Made by a program: the position numbers and the translations under genes. Below, piece by piece: positions 22,996-36,765 of a stretch of 64,000 nucleotides of DNA. The DNA is from Mytilus californianus (Eukaryota; Mollusca; Bivalvia; Mytilida; Mytilidae), in the NCBI RefSeq assembly GCF_021869535.1, contig NW_026262668.1, forward strand, positions 20,837,732 through 20,901,731. Reading direction: 5' to 3'. The stretch's first letter is position 1. Each line of letters starts with the position of its first letter. The notes below the pieces were generated by a model. That model was not told where the DNA came from and ran no database searches. It saw only the letters and a program-made list of their open reading frames with translations.

Positions 22996-23039
22996 CTAAC
23001 CTGGGACAATGATATAAGAGTAAAACATAAGATCAAACT

Positions 23040-25645
23040 ATAATAAAATGCTTCGCTAGGCACAAGCTTGATACGACCGCAGAGGTCGAACCCTGAACAG
23101 TTGAGGCAAGTATGGACACAACATTTTAGCTTACAACAGCTCTGAATTTGGATTGTGATTGAATATTTGACACAGCATAGTTTTGTGACACAAAATGAAT
23201 GTGGTCAAAGAACAGCAAAAATTTTAAATTGGATATTTACCTATAATGGTCCAATATCCAAAATATAAGTACATGGTTATAATCAGCATATCAAAGAACC
23301 CCAAGAATTTCATTTTTGATGAAATCAAACAAAAGTTTAATTTAGGACCCTTTGGACCTCAATGTGGACCAATTTGATAAAGGAGCCCAAAATCCAAAAT
23401 CTAAATACATGGATAGATTCAGCATTTCAAATCCCCATAAATTCAATTTTTGTTGAAATCAAACAAAGTTTAATTTTGGACCTTGATTTGGATCAACTTG
23501 AAAACTGGGCCCAAAAATCCAAAATTGAAATACAGGTTTAGATTCAGCATTTCAAAGAACGCTATACATATTCAATTTATTTTGAAATCAAACACAGTTT
23601 AATTTTGGACCCCGATTTGGACCAACTTGAAAACTGGGCCAAAAATAAAAAAAAACAAAATACATGTATATTAATAGACAATATAAGCTTAGTTTTGTTT
23701 GTAAAGGATAGATTTGAGAATGGAAATGGGGAACGTGTCAAAGAGACAATAACCCGACCAAAGAGCAGAAAACAGCTGAAGGCCACCAATGGGTCTTCAA
23801 AACAGCGAGAAAATCCCACACCCGGAATTAAAAATTAGATAGGATTAATTGTTTGAAAAGGAGTTCGCTTCATCAAAAAAAAATTATATATATATAGCAT
23901 TCAGAAAGTTAGTTTATACAGAATAACAAACAAACCTACCACAAAATTCTTCAAACAATTTACCAAAGAAACGAACAATTCTTTTTCCAAAATATTATTT
24001 ATCATTAATACAATGTCTTTAAAAAAATCTGTAAAACTTATCTGTAATTATCTTCAAAGTATCTAATAATGAACAGTAAATTTCAAACTATATGTATACT
24101 GTCCTACAGGGCTTATCATTAACATCACTTAGGAAACAAAAACATATCAAATAAATCTGTCACTCCAATCATAATTGTGTGATTGATAATTACCACATGT
24201 TTGTTATCTTGAAAATAGGTGAAAATTTTTTAAAAACAATTAGTGTAATCAAACTTTATATAATTATATAATTAATAGTTCCCAATATTTTTTCTTTCAT
24301 TTGTCACAAACTAATATCTGCAACTTATCTATCAATGTCAACAACTTTATCTACGTAATGTATTGTAATGAAATGTATCCTTTAATAAAAATAGATTATT
24401 ATCTAAAAAAATAACATTTTTTAATATTAAGATTTAACATAACATAATGTATAGCACAATTGTGTTTAAAAACTTCACTCACATACAACTTCCACTTCAA
24501 CAGATGGACAAAGGTCTATTTTAATTTTCAAGGGAATTTCCAACCATAAGAAAATATTCAAACATGTTAACAATCTTTAAATAGAACACAATGCATACAC
24601 ATTATTATCACCACAATTAATATATCTGAATCAGCAAATCTATTTTAAACTATGACTCAATTTAAAATTTCTATTAGTTTACAATAAATCTATAAATGTA
24701 GAATTTGATTAACTATTTAATATCCCAACCCTTTTATTGTGGTATGGAACCTTATGTTAAAATTTCTTTCACATTCATACGCCTATACCAAAGTTATTGT
24801 CTGTGAACCAATTTATTTTCCATGAACCAGTGATGTAAACCACAAAAATAGTTCTCTAAAATTAGATATGATAAATTGTGCAATAACATCTCTGAATTTA
24901 GATTCTGAGCAAATATGTAATAATAGTATAGTTTCTGTCACAGAATGAATGTGGTATAAGTTCTTAAATAATTTTAAAAATATACATTTACCAATTATGG
25001 TCCAATATTCAAATTCTAAATACATGGTTGGATTCAGCATATCAAATAACCACATTGTTTAATCTTTTGTTAAAATTAAACTGAGTTTTATTTTGGATAA
25101 TTTGGACCTTTATGAGTATCGAACCTTGTAGTAAAATTAAATAGTGTCCTGAAACATGAAAAGTGCTTCTTTTTGACCCCTTTTTGGTCCTTAAACAGCT
25201 ACAACAATAACACTTAAAATAAATCCCAACCTTCATATTGTGGAATGGAACCTTTTTGCTTAAATCTAATACAGATATATACAGTTATACTCAAGTTATT
25301 GTCTATGAACCAGACAAATAATTGTTTTTGTTAGGCCCTTTTTGGTCACTTATTCCTAAACAGCTACTATAATAACCCCAAAAATAAACCCCAACCTTCC
25401 TATTGGGATATGGAACCTTGTGCTAAAATTTAATAGCGATCCATACACTTATACTCGAGTTATTGCCTGCAAACTAGAATAATAGTTGTTTTCTTCTCCT
25501 TTTTGACTCCTAATTATTAAACGATATGTGCAATGACCCTCCAAAAATCATTCCAAACTTTCCGTTTGAAGTATGGAACCCTGTGGTAAAATTTCATAGA
25601 AATGTATGCTCTTATACACCAATTATTGTCCTGAAACATAAATAT
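23040..25645 (+). mobile_element. Helentron-like tandem-core array, family C
   Basis: It has a head with GATACGACCGCAGAGGTCG, then units of ~120-135 bp marked by AAATACATGG...GCATTTCAAA and GTTTAATTTTGGACC. A Penelope 3'-tail fragment interrupts it at 23700-23830. An AT-rich middle module follows, shared with 30430-30990 and 57140-57840. A second head-like part precedes ~160-170 bp units marked by GGTATGGAACCTTGTG and AAGTTATTGTC. No clean 3' end is seen; it abuts a family D element at 25651. Confidence 0.65.
23700..23830 (-). mobile_element. Penelope 3'-tail fragment
   Basis: A reverse-strand copy of the last ~125 bases of the Penelope tail (GTCTCTTTGACACGTTCCCC on the minus strand), inside the family C array. 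Confidence 0.65.
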
Positions 25646-25650
25646 ATGGG

Positions 25651-26310
25651 GAATGTGTCCATGGGACACAGATGAGGCCCCCGCGTGCATATCATATAAA
25701 GTTATAAAGGGACATAACTGAAGAACGGTAAAAGTGACGATACCCTTTGTACTTGATCTGAGTTTTGTGGAATTAAGCGTTGTTTATAAGTTTCATAACA
25801 TTTAGTTGAGGCAAGCTTAAGTAAGAGAACAGAAACGAAAAATTCAGCAATTTTTCCATTTGTAAAGGAGCATACCTCTAGAACGGTAAAAGTGACGCCA
25901 CCAAAATTCAAACTTGACCTGTGTTATGTGGTAATTAGCATTGTGTTTAAGTTTTATAACATTTGGTTGTGGCAAACTAAAGTTAGAGAACGGAAACGAA
26001 AAATTCAGCAACTTTTCCATTTGTAAAGGGGCATAACTCTAGAACAGCAAAAGTGATACCACCAAAATTCAAACTTGATCTGTGGTGTGTGGTAATAAGC
26101 ATTGTGTATAAGTTTCATAATATATGGTTGAGGCAAATTAAAGTTAGAGAACGGAAACGAAAAAAAAATTCAAACTTGACCTGTGGTTTGTGGTAATAAG
26201 CATTGTGTATAAGTTTCATAATATTTGGTTGAGGCAAACTAAAGTTAGAGAACGGAAACGAAAAATTCAGCAATTTTTCCATTTGTAAAGGGGCATAACT
26301 CTAGAAAGGG
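25651..26310 (+). mobile_element. Helentron-like tandem-core element, family D
   Basis: It opens with a perfect 7-bp hairpin, TGTGTCC/GGACACA with loop ATG (25654-25670), then GGCCCCCGCG. About four units of ~150 bp follow, each with GGGCATAACTCTAGAA, AAAAGTGACG, GTATAAGTTTCATAA and GAGAACGGAAACG. The 3' terminus is missing. Confidence 0.7.
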
Positions 26311-28440
26311 TAGACAAGGGTTAACATTAAAAATAGACTAAACAATAAAGGTTAGAAATATACAAGGACAAAACAAGGAAACTTTAACACATAGTTAAGA
26401 TGATACACAACGTCAGTACCTAGAATCTATACGTTAAGACCATCATGTATTATATGTGAAGTTCATATGGAATATTTACCAACAAGATCTTGGTATCTTC
26501 CAATGAACTTATTTTAGAAAAAGGACGAGACGTTCTTTGACATAACTTTGGCTCATCAACTTTCTTCTCAGACACTGGTGACGTTTTATAAAGTCTGAGT
26601 AGCAGCTGCAAGCTGTTTAATACTGAATAAGTTTGGAAATGTATATCCCATATGCAGGTGAAGTTGGTATATTTGCTGCTAAGGTGGGGAAATTTATAAT
26701 TTCAAAATTAAAATCGTCTCGCTTGTCATAGATTCTGGTATTGTGATGACCGCTTATGTCAAATTCGAGGTATAAGTCTAATAAACTGCTTCGCCGTGTG
26801 CAGCTGGATACGACCGCAGAGGTACAACCCTGAATAGTTGGGACAAAAATGGACACAATATTCCAGCTTAATACAGGTCTGAATTTGGATTGTAATTAAA
26901 TATTTGACACATTATAGGTTTCTGACACAGAAAAAATGTAGTCAAAGAACTTGAAATTGGTCATATGATTTGAATTTATATTCAATTGAAGATTTCTTGC
27001 TGTTGTGCAATACACTGTGCTGTTGCGCAATACTTAGTAAATCTGTTTTCAGACTATATACAAAGAATTAGTAAAATAAATTGTGAACCCCAATTTTTCT
27101 TTTAAAAATTGACAATTTCTTAAATTTTGAGGGAAAAAAAATGACCCCTCCCTCCTCCAAAAAAAAAATAACATTTGAAGACATTTTCTTTCTGTAAAAT
27201 GTGGTACAATTTGAGAGACATCCATACACTTAAACACAATTTATTGTCTGAAAACTAGAAAAATGCTTGTTTTAGACCCTTTTTGGCCCCTAATTCCTGA
27301 ACAGCTTTGGCAATTACCCCCAAAATGAATCCCAACCTTTTACTTGTGGTATTAAACCTTGTGAAACAATTTCAGAGCAATCAAAATACTTATACACAAG
27401 TTATTGTCCTGAAACTAGAAAAATGCTTGTTTTGTGTCCCTTTTTGGCCCCTAATTCCTAAACGGTTGGGACCATCACCCCCCAAAAGTTATTGTCCGGA
27501 AACCAAATGTCTTCAGACGACGACGACGACGTGATAGCAATATACGACCTTAAATTTTTTTAAGCGGTCGTATAAAAATGAGGCGGAGGAAGCCGTGTCT
27601 GTTGTTTCTTTACTTTCTAGCCAATCAGAAAAGTTTGGATAATTAATGGAAAGAACATCATCAATATATCTAATTGTGAAATTAAATGATCGGGCTTCTT
27701 TGTTTTTCTTGTTTTTGACAAGTGTCTGTTGGAACTCAGACTCATATGAAAATAAGAAGAGGTCGTCAAGGAGAAGCACACAGTTCGTTTCCATAGGAAT
27801 GCCGACAACTAGTTGAAAAAGTCTACCTCCAAATTCAACAAATATATTATCAATGAGAAACTCCAGCATACTGATCACTTGTTCCTCTGTGTAGCATGTT
27901 TTACTTTATTGTTCACTATTAACTAAATATGCTGTATGGTATCCCAAAGCAATAAATGTATAGCATATGCTGCCATTTTTGTATAGAAAAACATTGTGGA
28001 TTATTTCTTTTAGACGATTTTTCAATTTTACATGGGGAATGGTGGTATACAGGGTTGAAAAACCAAACGTTTTGATAGAATTAATTTCAGAGAAAGATCG
28101 AGATTTAAAATTATCAAGAAGTTCCTTAGAGTTTTTTTAGAATCCACATATGGCTAATACCACTACGCGAGTAAACAGTTTCACAGTATTTCTGAAGACC
28201 CTCTTCCACTGCGGACAGAATATTTGTCAATCTTATGGAGAATTCCTTTGTAGAACATGCAGCTGAGCCGGCAATGTACCGTTGTTTGTACGGAATTTTG
28301 TGAAGCTTAGGTATCCAATACAAACAAGGCAAGTCCTCAGATTTGCTGTTCAATGTAATGTCCATTGAAGTAATGAAGGACTTATGATTCGTTAAAATCT
28401 CATCTTTGTCAAATGATGTGTTTTGTATTTGGGATTACCT
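26311..28440 (-). mobile_element. Second Penelope-like element, split by a tandem-core element
   Basis: The minus strand shows LPCLYWIPKLHKIPYKQRYI (28365-28126). It continues through RYIDDVLSINYPNFSDW, then, beyond an insertion at 26781-27574, LDLYLEFDISGHHNTRIYDK and PTSPAYGIYISKL. The C-terminal KERLVLFLK-type segment follows (to about 26440). It differs from the element at 17835-22600. No GIY-YIG part remains. Confidence 0.75.
26781..27574 (+). mobile_element. Compact family C Helentron-like element, precise insertion
   Basis: 794 bp. The 5' subterminal word ATACGACCGCA (26808-26818) is inverted at the 3' end (GCGGTCGTATA, 27564-27574), after GACGACGACGACGACG. A hairpin TATACGACC/GGTCGTATA ends the element. 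Removing exactly this interval restores the Penelope frame (...ASF-LDLYLEFD...) with no target duplication. On the minus strand the break falls between two T residues. Confidence 0.78.
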
Positions 28441-28480
28441 GAGTGTTCATATATTCCTAATTCATTTACAAGACAAAAGT

Positions 28481-29757
28481 ACTTATGTATGGACCCCCGC
28501 CTTCATAATTTATGGAGGTGTAATGTTAAAAAAAATGGCTTAACAAAGGTCTTGAGTTTTTCAAATACATGCAAACCGTCAGAATGGCAGCCTTAAGGGG
28601 TTACTCTGAAGGCTGGGTCCAATACGATGAGTAATTTCCATTACGGAAAGCTCTTCCCCGTTCTTTTTCATGGGGAGTTGTCGATATGGAACTGTTGTTG
28701 TTATGTGTAACTACTCCTAACGTTAGTACTTCTTTTAATACAGGAATTTCAAATGGAAGTAACCAACAATAACGCGGTGGCAACTCTTCCATAAGTGGTG
28801 CGTCGGGTCATTACATAGGACAACGCCGCACATTTGTAACATGTAGGGTATATAATAAAGGTAATTGTATAGTTGACAAGAGTTGCAAGTATGTTCACAA
28901 ATGCTCGAAATGTAATGGTAGTCACCCTCTGTCAGCTTGCCGATCTTAATTTGGTTATGTTTTCTTATTTTTGTAAATATTAGTTTTCCTTAGAAATTGT
29001 ATAGTGCAATTAAACTTGCGGGATTTTCTCGCTGCGTTGAAGACCCATTGGTGGCCTTGGGCTGTTTTCTGCTCTTTGGTCGGGTTGTTGTCTCTTTGAC
29101 ACATTCCCCATTTTCATTCTCAATTTTCAGTTTGAATTGTTCTTTTTGCGCTAGTATTTACCATATTTTATCTTTGTGTACTATTGTAGGGTCTTTTTGT
29201 ATGACATTATTAACGGTTGTTTGTCAACTTCGCCCTGTAATAGAGAACACGTATGATAACAACTGAGTGTTTATTTTGATGATGCCTAATTTCACCCGGT
29301 TTAATTGCAATGACATTTTATTACGTTGTTATTTATGTTTATATTCGTTCTAAGTTGCAGTTTATCTCAGTAGTTTTATCATCTATTTTCGAAACAATCT
29401 CTAATTGCGTGAATTAATTCAAAATATTGAAAGGGATCTTTTGCGTCTGCAACTAGTATTACCTAACACTCCCACGTTTGGGGCGAAATGTTAATGAGAA
29501 GGTATTGGCCTGGTGCAAAAGATGGATAAGCTCTTGAACGATCTCGAAAACATGTAAACTCTGCTTTAAACAATTATGTCTTGAAGGACGAACACTGTAT
29601 TATTCATCATCCTAATATCCGAGCTCGAGAAATAAACTTGTATAGGGTTGACGGAACTCACTTATCCGATAAAGGGTACGATATATACTTAAACAACATT
29701 CAAGGGGCAATTGAAACTTTCCTACAAAATTCGCTCTTTCCCGAAGTGTAATTTGAA
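28481..29757 (+). mobile_element. Deleted DIRS-type retroelement copy
   Basis: It matches the larger copy at 39217-42835. It has the end of gag with the zinc-finger region (28840-28949), the gag-RT spacer, and then directly the SGNH hydrolase tail from about 29415. The whole RT-RNase H is absent. A Penelope tail fragment (28997-29127) sits in the spacer. At the point where the larger copy has a TAG stop (39965), this copy reads TGG. Confidence 0.75.
28997..29127 (+). mobile_element. Penelope 3'-tail fragment
   Basis: It runs from GGGATTTTCTCGCTG to CATTCTCAATTTTC, inserted in the DIRS spacer. It ends at the same 3' point as the copies at 1-300 and 17835. Confidence 0.7.
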
Positions 29758-32700
29758 ATGGACTTTCGCAAAACTTTGAATTAAACCCCATTAAAATTGG
29801 TAAAGAAATAATCAATTCATACAAAGTATTTTTGGACCCTTTAACCTAAACCCTTAGGGTCATGACCCTTAAAATCAAATCCCAACCTTTCTTTTACGGT
29901 ATAAAACTTTGCGGTACAATTTCATAGCGATCCATAGACTCATACTCAAGTTATTGTCCAGAAACCAAAAATCCTAGTTTTTTAGCCCCATGTTGGCCAA
30001 TAATTTCTAAACGGTTTGGACCATGACCCCCAAAATCAATCCCAACTTTCCTTTTGAGGTATAGAACCTTGTCGTAAATTTCATAGGATCCTTACTCTTA
30101 TACACAAGTTATTGTGTTTGTTTTTGGCCCTTTTTTGGTCCTTAATTCCTAAACAGTTCCAACAATAACCCTCAAAATAAATCCAAACCCTCCTACTGTG
30201 GTATGGAACCTTGTGCTTAAATTTCATACAGATCCATACACTTATACTCAAATTATTGTCTGCGAACCAATTTATTGTCTATGAACCAGTAAAAATTCTA
30301 GTTTTTGGACCCTCTTTGGCCCGTAATTACAAAATGGCTACAAAAATATCCCTCATAATCAATCCAAATCATTTTATTGTGGTATGGAACCTTGTACTAA
30401 AATTTCATAGATATGCATACACTAATACTAAAGTTATTGTCTCCCAATATTTTTCTTCCATTTGTCAAAAACTTATCGACAACTAATCTATTAATGTCAA
30501 CAACTTTATATTTTTAATCTATTGTGATGAAATATATCATTTAATAAAAATATATTATTGTCTTAAAATAACCCCCAAAAAAATCTCTTGTTAAGATGTA
30601 ACATAACATGATATAAAACAAAACAGTATTTAAAAACTTGCTTACCTATACTTTCATTTAAACACTTGGACAAAGGTCTATTTTAATTTTCAATGGAATA
30701 TACAAGTTGACAACCATAAGAAATAATTTCATAAATGTTAACAATCTTTAAATAGAACACAATGCAAAACACAATAATCACTAAAATTAATATATCTGAA
30801 TCAGCATTATCTATTTTCAACTATGACTCAACTTAAAATTTCTATCTATTGTGCAATACATCTATGAACTTTGAGTCTGATTAGATATTTAATATAGCAT
30901 AGTTTCTGACATAGAATGAATGTGGTCTAAGTACTTAAACAATTCAAATTGGACATTTACCAATTATGGTCCAATATCAAAATTCTAAATACATGGTTGT
31001 AATCAACATATCAAAGAACCCAAGAGTATAATTTTTGAAGAAATCCAATAAAATTTAATTTTGGACCCTTTGGACCTCAATGTGAACCAATGTGATAACA
31101 GGACCCAAAATCCAAAATCTACATACACACTTAAATTCAGCATATCAAAGAACCCAATAAATTCATTTTTTGTTAAAATCAAACTAAGTTTAATTTCAGT
31201 TACTTTGGACCTGTTAGATTGTGCATATCAAAGAAATACAAATAATTCAATTTTTGATGACATCAAACAAAGTTTAATTTTGGACCCCAATTTGGACCAA
31301 CTGTGTCCAAAATCAAAAATTTAAATACATTCTTAGATTCACTATATCAAAGAACCACAACTATTTAATTTTTTTTAATCAAACAAAGTTTAATTTTGAA
31401 CCCTTTGTACCTTAATGTTGACTAATTTGAAGGCAGGCCCCAAAATTATAAAAATCTTAATACACAATTATATTCAGCATATGAAAGAACACCGATAACT
31501 AAATTTTTGAAGAAATCAAACAAAGTTTAATTTTGGACCCTTTGGACCTTACTATGGATCAATTCAAAAACAGGGCCCAAAATCCAAATTCTAAATACCC
31601 AATTAGATTCAGCATGTTAAAGAACCCCAATAATTCAAGACTTTGAATTAAATCCCATTAAAATTGCTAAATAAATAAGCAATTTATACAAAGTATTACA
31701 AAAGAATTGTGTTTGGTCCCTTTTAACTAAACCGTTAGGGTCATAACCCCTTAAATCAATCCCAAAAATTATTTTATGGTATAACACCTTGTGGGACAAT
31801 TAAACAGCAATCTATAGACTTATACTGAAGTTATTGTCCAGAAACCAGAAAATCCTAGTTGTTGGGCCCATAATTATTAAACGGTTTGGACCATGACCCC
31901 AAAATCAATCCCAACGTTCCTTTTGAAGTATGGAACCTTGTGGTAAAATTTCATAGACTGAGATCCATACTCTTATACACAAATTATTGTCCTGACACAT
32001 GAAAAATGCTTGTTTTTGGACACTTTTTTGCCCCTTATTACTAAACAGCCACGACAATGACCCTAATAATATATCACAACCTTCCTATTGTGGTATGGAA
32101 CCTTGTGCTAAAATTTGATAGAGATTCATACACTTATACTCAAGTTATTGTCTGTGAACCAGAAAAATAATTGTTTGTGTTGGCTCCTTTTTTGCCCCTT
32201 ATTCTTAAACAGCTATTATAATAACCCCCAACATAAACCCCAACCTTCCTATTGTGGTATGAAACCTTGTGGTAAAATTTAATAGAGATCCATACTCTTA
32301 TACACAAATTATTGTCCTGACACATGAAAAATGCTTGTTTTGGACCCTTTTTGGCCCCTTATTACTAAACAGCCACGACAATGACCCTAAAAATAAATCC
32401 CAACCTTCCTAATGTGGTATGAAAACTTGTGCTAAAATTTGATAGAGATCCATACACTTATACTCAAGTTATTGTCTGTGAACCAGAAAAATAATTGTTT
32501 GTATTGGCTCCGTTTTTCCCCCACATTCTTAAACAACTATTATATTAACCCCCAAAATAAACCACAACCTTCCTATTGTGGTATGAAACCTTGTGCTAAA
32601 ATTTAATAGAGATCCATACACTTATACTCAAGTTATTGCCTGAAAACAAGAAAAATAGTTGTTTTGGCCCCTTTTCGACCCCTAATTATTAAAAGGTTTG

Positions 32701-33365
32701 AGCCATGACCCCCAAAAAAATCAATCAAAACTTTCCTTTTGAAGTATGAAACCTTGTGATAAAATTGCATAGAAATTTAACTCTTATACACAAATTTTTA
32801 TCCTGAAACATGAAAAATGCTTGTTGTTTTACCCATTTTGGCCACTACGGCAATAACCCCTAAAATAAATAACCTTTCTATTATGTTATTGAACCTTGTG
32901 CTAAAATTTAATAGAGATACATACACTGATATTCAAGTTATTGTCTGTGAACCAGACAAATAATTGTTTTTATTAGTCCCTTCTTTTGCCCTTAATTCCT
33001 AAACAGCTATGACAAAAACCCCTAAAATCAATCCCAACCATCCTATTGTGGAATGAAACCTTGTGCTAAAATTTCATACAGATCCATACACTTATACTTA
33101 AGTTATTGTTTGCGAACCAATTTATTTTCTATGAACCAGTAAATATGACCTTTTTTGGCCCTTAATTACAAAATCGCTCGGACAAATACCCCCAAAAAAC
33201 AATCCCAAACATCCTGTGGTGGTATGGAACCTTGTGCTAAAATTTCATACAGATCCATACACTTATTCACAAGTTATTGTCTGCGAACCAAAATGTCTTC
33301 AGACGTAGACGCAAACAACGCCATAACATAATACGAACGCTAAAAAATTTGCGGTCGTATAAAAA
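29758..33365 (+). mobile_element. Long Helentron-like tandem-core array, family C
   Basis: Blocks in order: ~160-170 bp units (29830-30480), the AT-rich module (30480-30890), ~120-135 bp units (30890-31640), and again many ~165 bp units (31640-33300). It ends with CAGACGTAGACGC and GCGGTCGTAT (33351-33360). Units carry GGTATGGAACCTTGTG, CATACACTTATAC and AAGTTATTGTC. No coding region is seen. Confidence 0.7.
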
Positions 33366-33486
33366 CAATGTTTACACTTGTAAGGTACACAGTATGAATG
33401 ATTTTCCCTAATATTAACAATTCAATTCAATATTCCATTTCCATTAAACAATAATACGGTTTGTGAAACCAAAAAAATCAAACAAA
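33366..33486. other. Short AT-rich spacer
   Basis: No feature is seen. Confidence 0.4.
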
Positions 33487-34960
33487 CCCAAACAAAAAAA
33501 ATTGAGGAACAAATCATGGTAACAATAAATTAAATGATAACCAAATCGTATGATTTCTTTATGATTTGAAAGTGATAAAATTTCACATGCAAATGAGCTA
33601 ACAAATCACAACAACAAATCACGAACAAATTGCTTCCAATTCATGAGCAAATCACAAACAAATTGTAAAGAAATTGTTTTGAAATCATTAACAAATCAGA
33701 GGTCATTGCTTTCTTTCTTCAAGCAAATCACAAACAAATTGTATTCAAATTGTAAAGAAACTATAAACCAATCGTTATCAAATCTTTAACAAGAAATTGG
33801 CATCAATCATCAATTCACAGATTAAATCATTTACATCTAGATTAAAAAATATTTTCTGTCCCTGAGACCCCCAAACTTTGAAGTGCATTTGTCATCATTT
33901 TACCTTAGCTACTCCTCTGATTGTTATTAATGTTAAGGGTTTACTATCTCTGGTTGCCATGAGGGACGAATTGTTCCCTCTGTGAAAGGTTTCTCTTACT
34001 TCTCCCGAATTTGACTCTAAAGAGATTTGACAAACACACGGGCAACCACGTTCACTAGAAGGATGTCGAATAGGCGATAGGTCTTAGTCTGGGTCCAAAT
34101 CTGCTAATGTAGATTTGCCCCTATTGTCCTGGACCTGTCCAGTAAACATCATGAAAAATTAAAACATAAAACTTGCCAGTGAATTTTGTCTGCTGACTCG
34201 GGAAGCTAGTCTTTATTTGCATGTCTCGATCTGTTAAAGTTACACGTCTTTTACACATTTTTATTTTGATTAATCTTGACAGTACAAAATTATTACGAGA
34301 TACTGAAATGCACAGTTTCGGAATTTAAAAGGTTAACACCTTTAACATGCTTGAATAGTATTATTTGAATGTGTGAAATAATAAGTTAATGACTGAGATA
34401 TTTACCACTGCATATCATCATTGATAGTATATTTCACTCTTCATCTTGTAACCTTCTTTGTTCAGTTAATTTAGAACAGTATTTGAAATTTGAATTTGAT
34501 CTCAACCGGATGTCAGAGATATAGATAAACACAGAAAATCCGAATGCCACAACATTGTACTCATCATAACAAATCGTCCATGAATCACACCATGATAGCT
34601 AACAATGTTAACAAATCATTTTCAAGTCATTTCATATAATATACTAAGTAAACAAATCATAGCGAAATCACACCATTTTAGCTAACAAAGTCAACAAATC
34701 TTTTTCAAATCATTCATACGATATTCTAAGTAATCAAATCATAAAGAAATCACGCAAAAACAGAAACAAATTGCTTACAAATCATACAATTGAAAGAAAT
34801 CACAAAGAAATCAGTTTTGGGGAATTTGGCGAATTCTGATTTGTTTATTATTTTTTTAATGAATCGCAAGCAAATGGTACCAACAAATCGCAAAATCATG
34901 ATTTGAAAGAGATTTGAATACGATTTGAAAGCAATTTGTTCATCTATCTTTCTGTTTGGG
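33487..34960. mobile_element. 1.47-kb element with terminal inverted repeats and dense ACAAATCA words
   Basis: The ends are CCCAAACA (33487) and TGTTTGGG (34960). They extend into an imperfect inverted match that includes GAACAAAT about 20 bases in from each end. Both subterminal parts (33510-33830 and 34560-34940) are packed with variants of AAATCACAAACAAATTG. The middle (33840-34560) is ordinary unique-looking sequence. No transposase and no clear target duplication were seen. The class is unknown. Confidence 0.55.
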
Positions 34961-36070
34961 ATTTATTGATTTTTTGTTAATTTGTAGAATTTTTAATTTA
35001 ATATTATTTTAATTCCCACCTCCCTTTTTGTACCGTATGTTTCTGTCATTGTAATGTTAATAATATGTATTTTTAATCATAAAATTATCTTGCTTTTAAA
35101 CTTTACGTATTTATCATAACTAGTTTACATGTTTACATCCTATACTTTCTGTTGATTTTTTTCATCTCTTATTGATAAAGATTCATGAAATTATTCAAAT
35201 TTGTATGTTTAATATATACACCTGAAATCATATTTTATGTTTTGCACAAAAACAATGCTATCCATATGTACATCCTAGGTTAATCAAACAGGATGCAGAA
35301 CTTATTTTATTGTTAATATTACACATTTGATAAATATCTGTAAAAGCTAGGGTTAATTATATCTAAACCGTATAATCTATTGACCTAAAACTTATTATAG
35401 CCAACAACTTGCTAGTAATTCAATTATTTTTTGGCGTATATAAAGTCAATAGATTAAATTAGTTCCTTTATAAAATGTTTATAAGATAACATATGATATT
35501 ACTTGGAATAAAAAAGAATTTGTTATATAGATATTGTATTGAAATTTTAAAAACACGATATTGTACTGTGAACATACATTTTTAATACATTTTAAAAGTA
35601 TTTACTTAAAATGGACCGACCGTGCGAGGGCTGTACAGCCAGTCAAGGTCGTCAAAAACTCCCATCATCTTAAAATGAGGTTCAAACTACCTCAGGATAG
35701 TTGACCATAGACGGATTTGGCTGTTCTGTTTTGGTCATTTTGGGGTTTGTGCTTCTAAACAATGGATTTTCGACAAATTCTAGAAAAAAACAAATTTGTG
35801 TAAACAATATTTTATCCTTTACGGAAAAAGGTTAAATGAGACTCCATAGTGGTTTTGTGAGAGTTTAATTGTCCTCCGAGACTTTGTACTTTCTGCCTGT
35901 ATTCGCATTTATATGTTGTACTGTCTTCATCTTGTATACTGATTGTTCGCTTTTAAATACTAACCCACGGCGGCACAGACCCTCCACTTCAAGTAAATAA
36001 ACAACATATGTTAGAATGAAAATTGAACTTTTATATAATTTTTGATTAGTTCTTTTTTTATTTAAAAACA
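34961..36070. other. Non-genic intronic sequence
   Basis: No gene is seen. A stretch near 35610-35700 with GGGCTGTACAGCC may be another mussel repeat. Confidence 0.4.
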
Positions 36071-36072
36071 AA

Positions 36073-36765
36073 TGGAGGATATGTCCATGGGACACAGATG
36101 ATGCCCCCGCTTGCATATAACGTTATCAAGGGACATAACTCAAGAAAGGTAAAAGTGACGCTACCCAAATTTGTACTTGATCTGAGTTTTGTGGTAATAA
36201 GCATTGTGTATAAGTTTCATAACATTTAGTTGAGTCAAACTAAAGTTAGAGAACGGAAACGAATACTTCAGCAATTTTTCAATAAAGGGACATAACTCTA
36301 GAAAGGTAAAAGTGACGTCAACAAAACTCAAAATTGATCTGTGTTGTGTGGTAATAAGCATTGTGTATAAGTTTGGTTGAGTCAAACTTAAGTTGGAGAA
36401 CGGAAACGAAAACTTCAGCATTTTTTCCATTTGTAAAGAGGCATAACTCTAGAACGGTAGAAGTAACGCCACCAAAGTTCAAACTTGATCTGTGTTTTGT
36501 GTTAATAAGCATTGTGTATAAGTTTCACAACATTTGGTTGAGGCAAACCAAAGTTAGAGAACGGAAACGAACAATTCATCATTTTTTTCATTTGTAAAGG
36601 GACATAACTCTAGAAAGGTAAAAGTGACGCCATCCAAGCTCACACTTGATCTGTGGTGTGTGGTAATAAGCTTTGAGTATAAGTGTCATAACATTTGGTT
36701 GAGGCAAACTGACGTTAGAGAACGGAAACGTACGGACGTACAGACGGACGGCGGGGGCATAAAAA
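36073..36765 (+). mobile_element. Helentron-like tandem-core element, family D, with both ends
   Basis: The 5' hairpin TGTCC/GGACA is at 36082-36096. The subterminal word ATGCCCCCGC (36101-36110) is exactly inverted as GCGGGGGCAT at 36751-36760, immediately after a TACGGACGTACAGACGGACG microsatellite. In between are about four ~150-bp units with CATAACTCTAGAA, AAAAGTGACG and GAGAACGGAAACG. It lies about 130 bp downstream of vanin exon 1. Confidence 0.75.

Noticed and set aside
25651-26310. CRISPR-like repeat array
   Set aside because: The repeats are ~150 bp, diverged and without unique spacers, in a eukaryotic intron; this is a tandem-core transposon.
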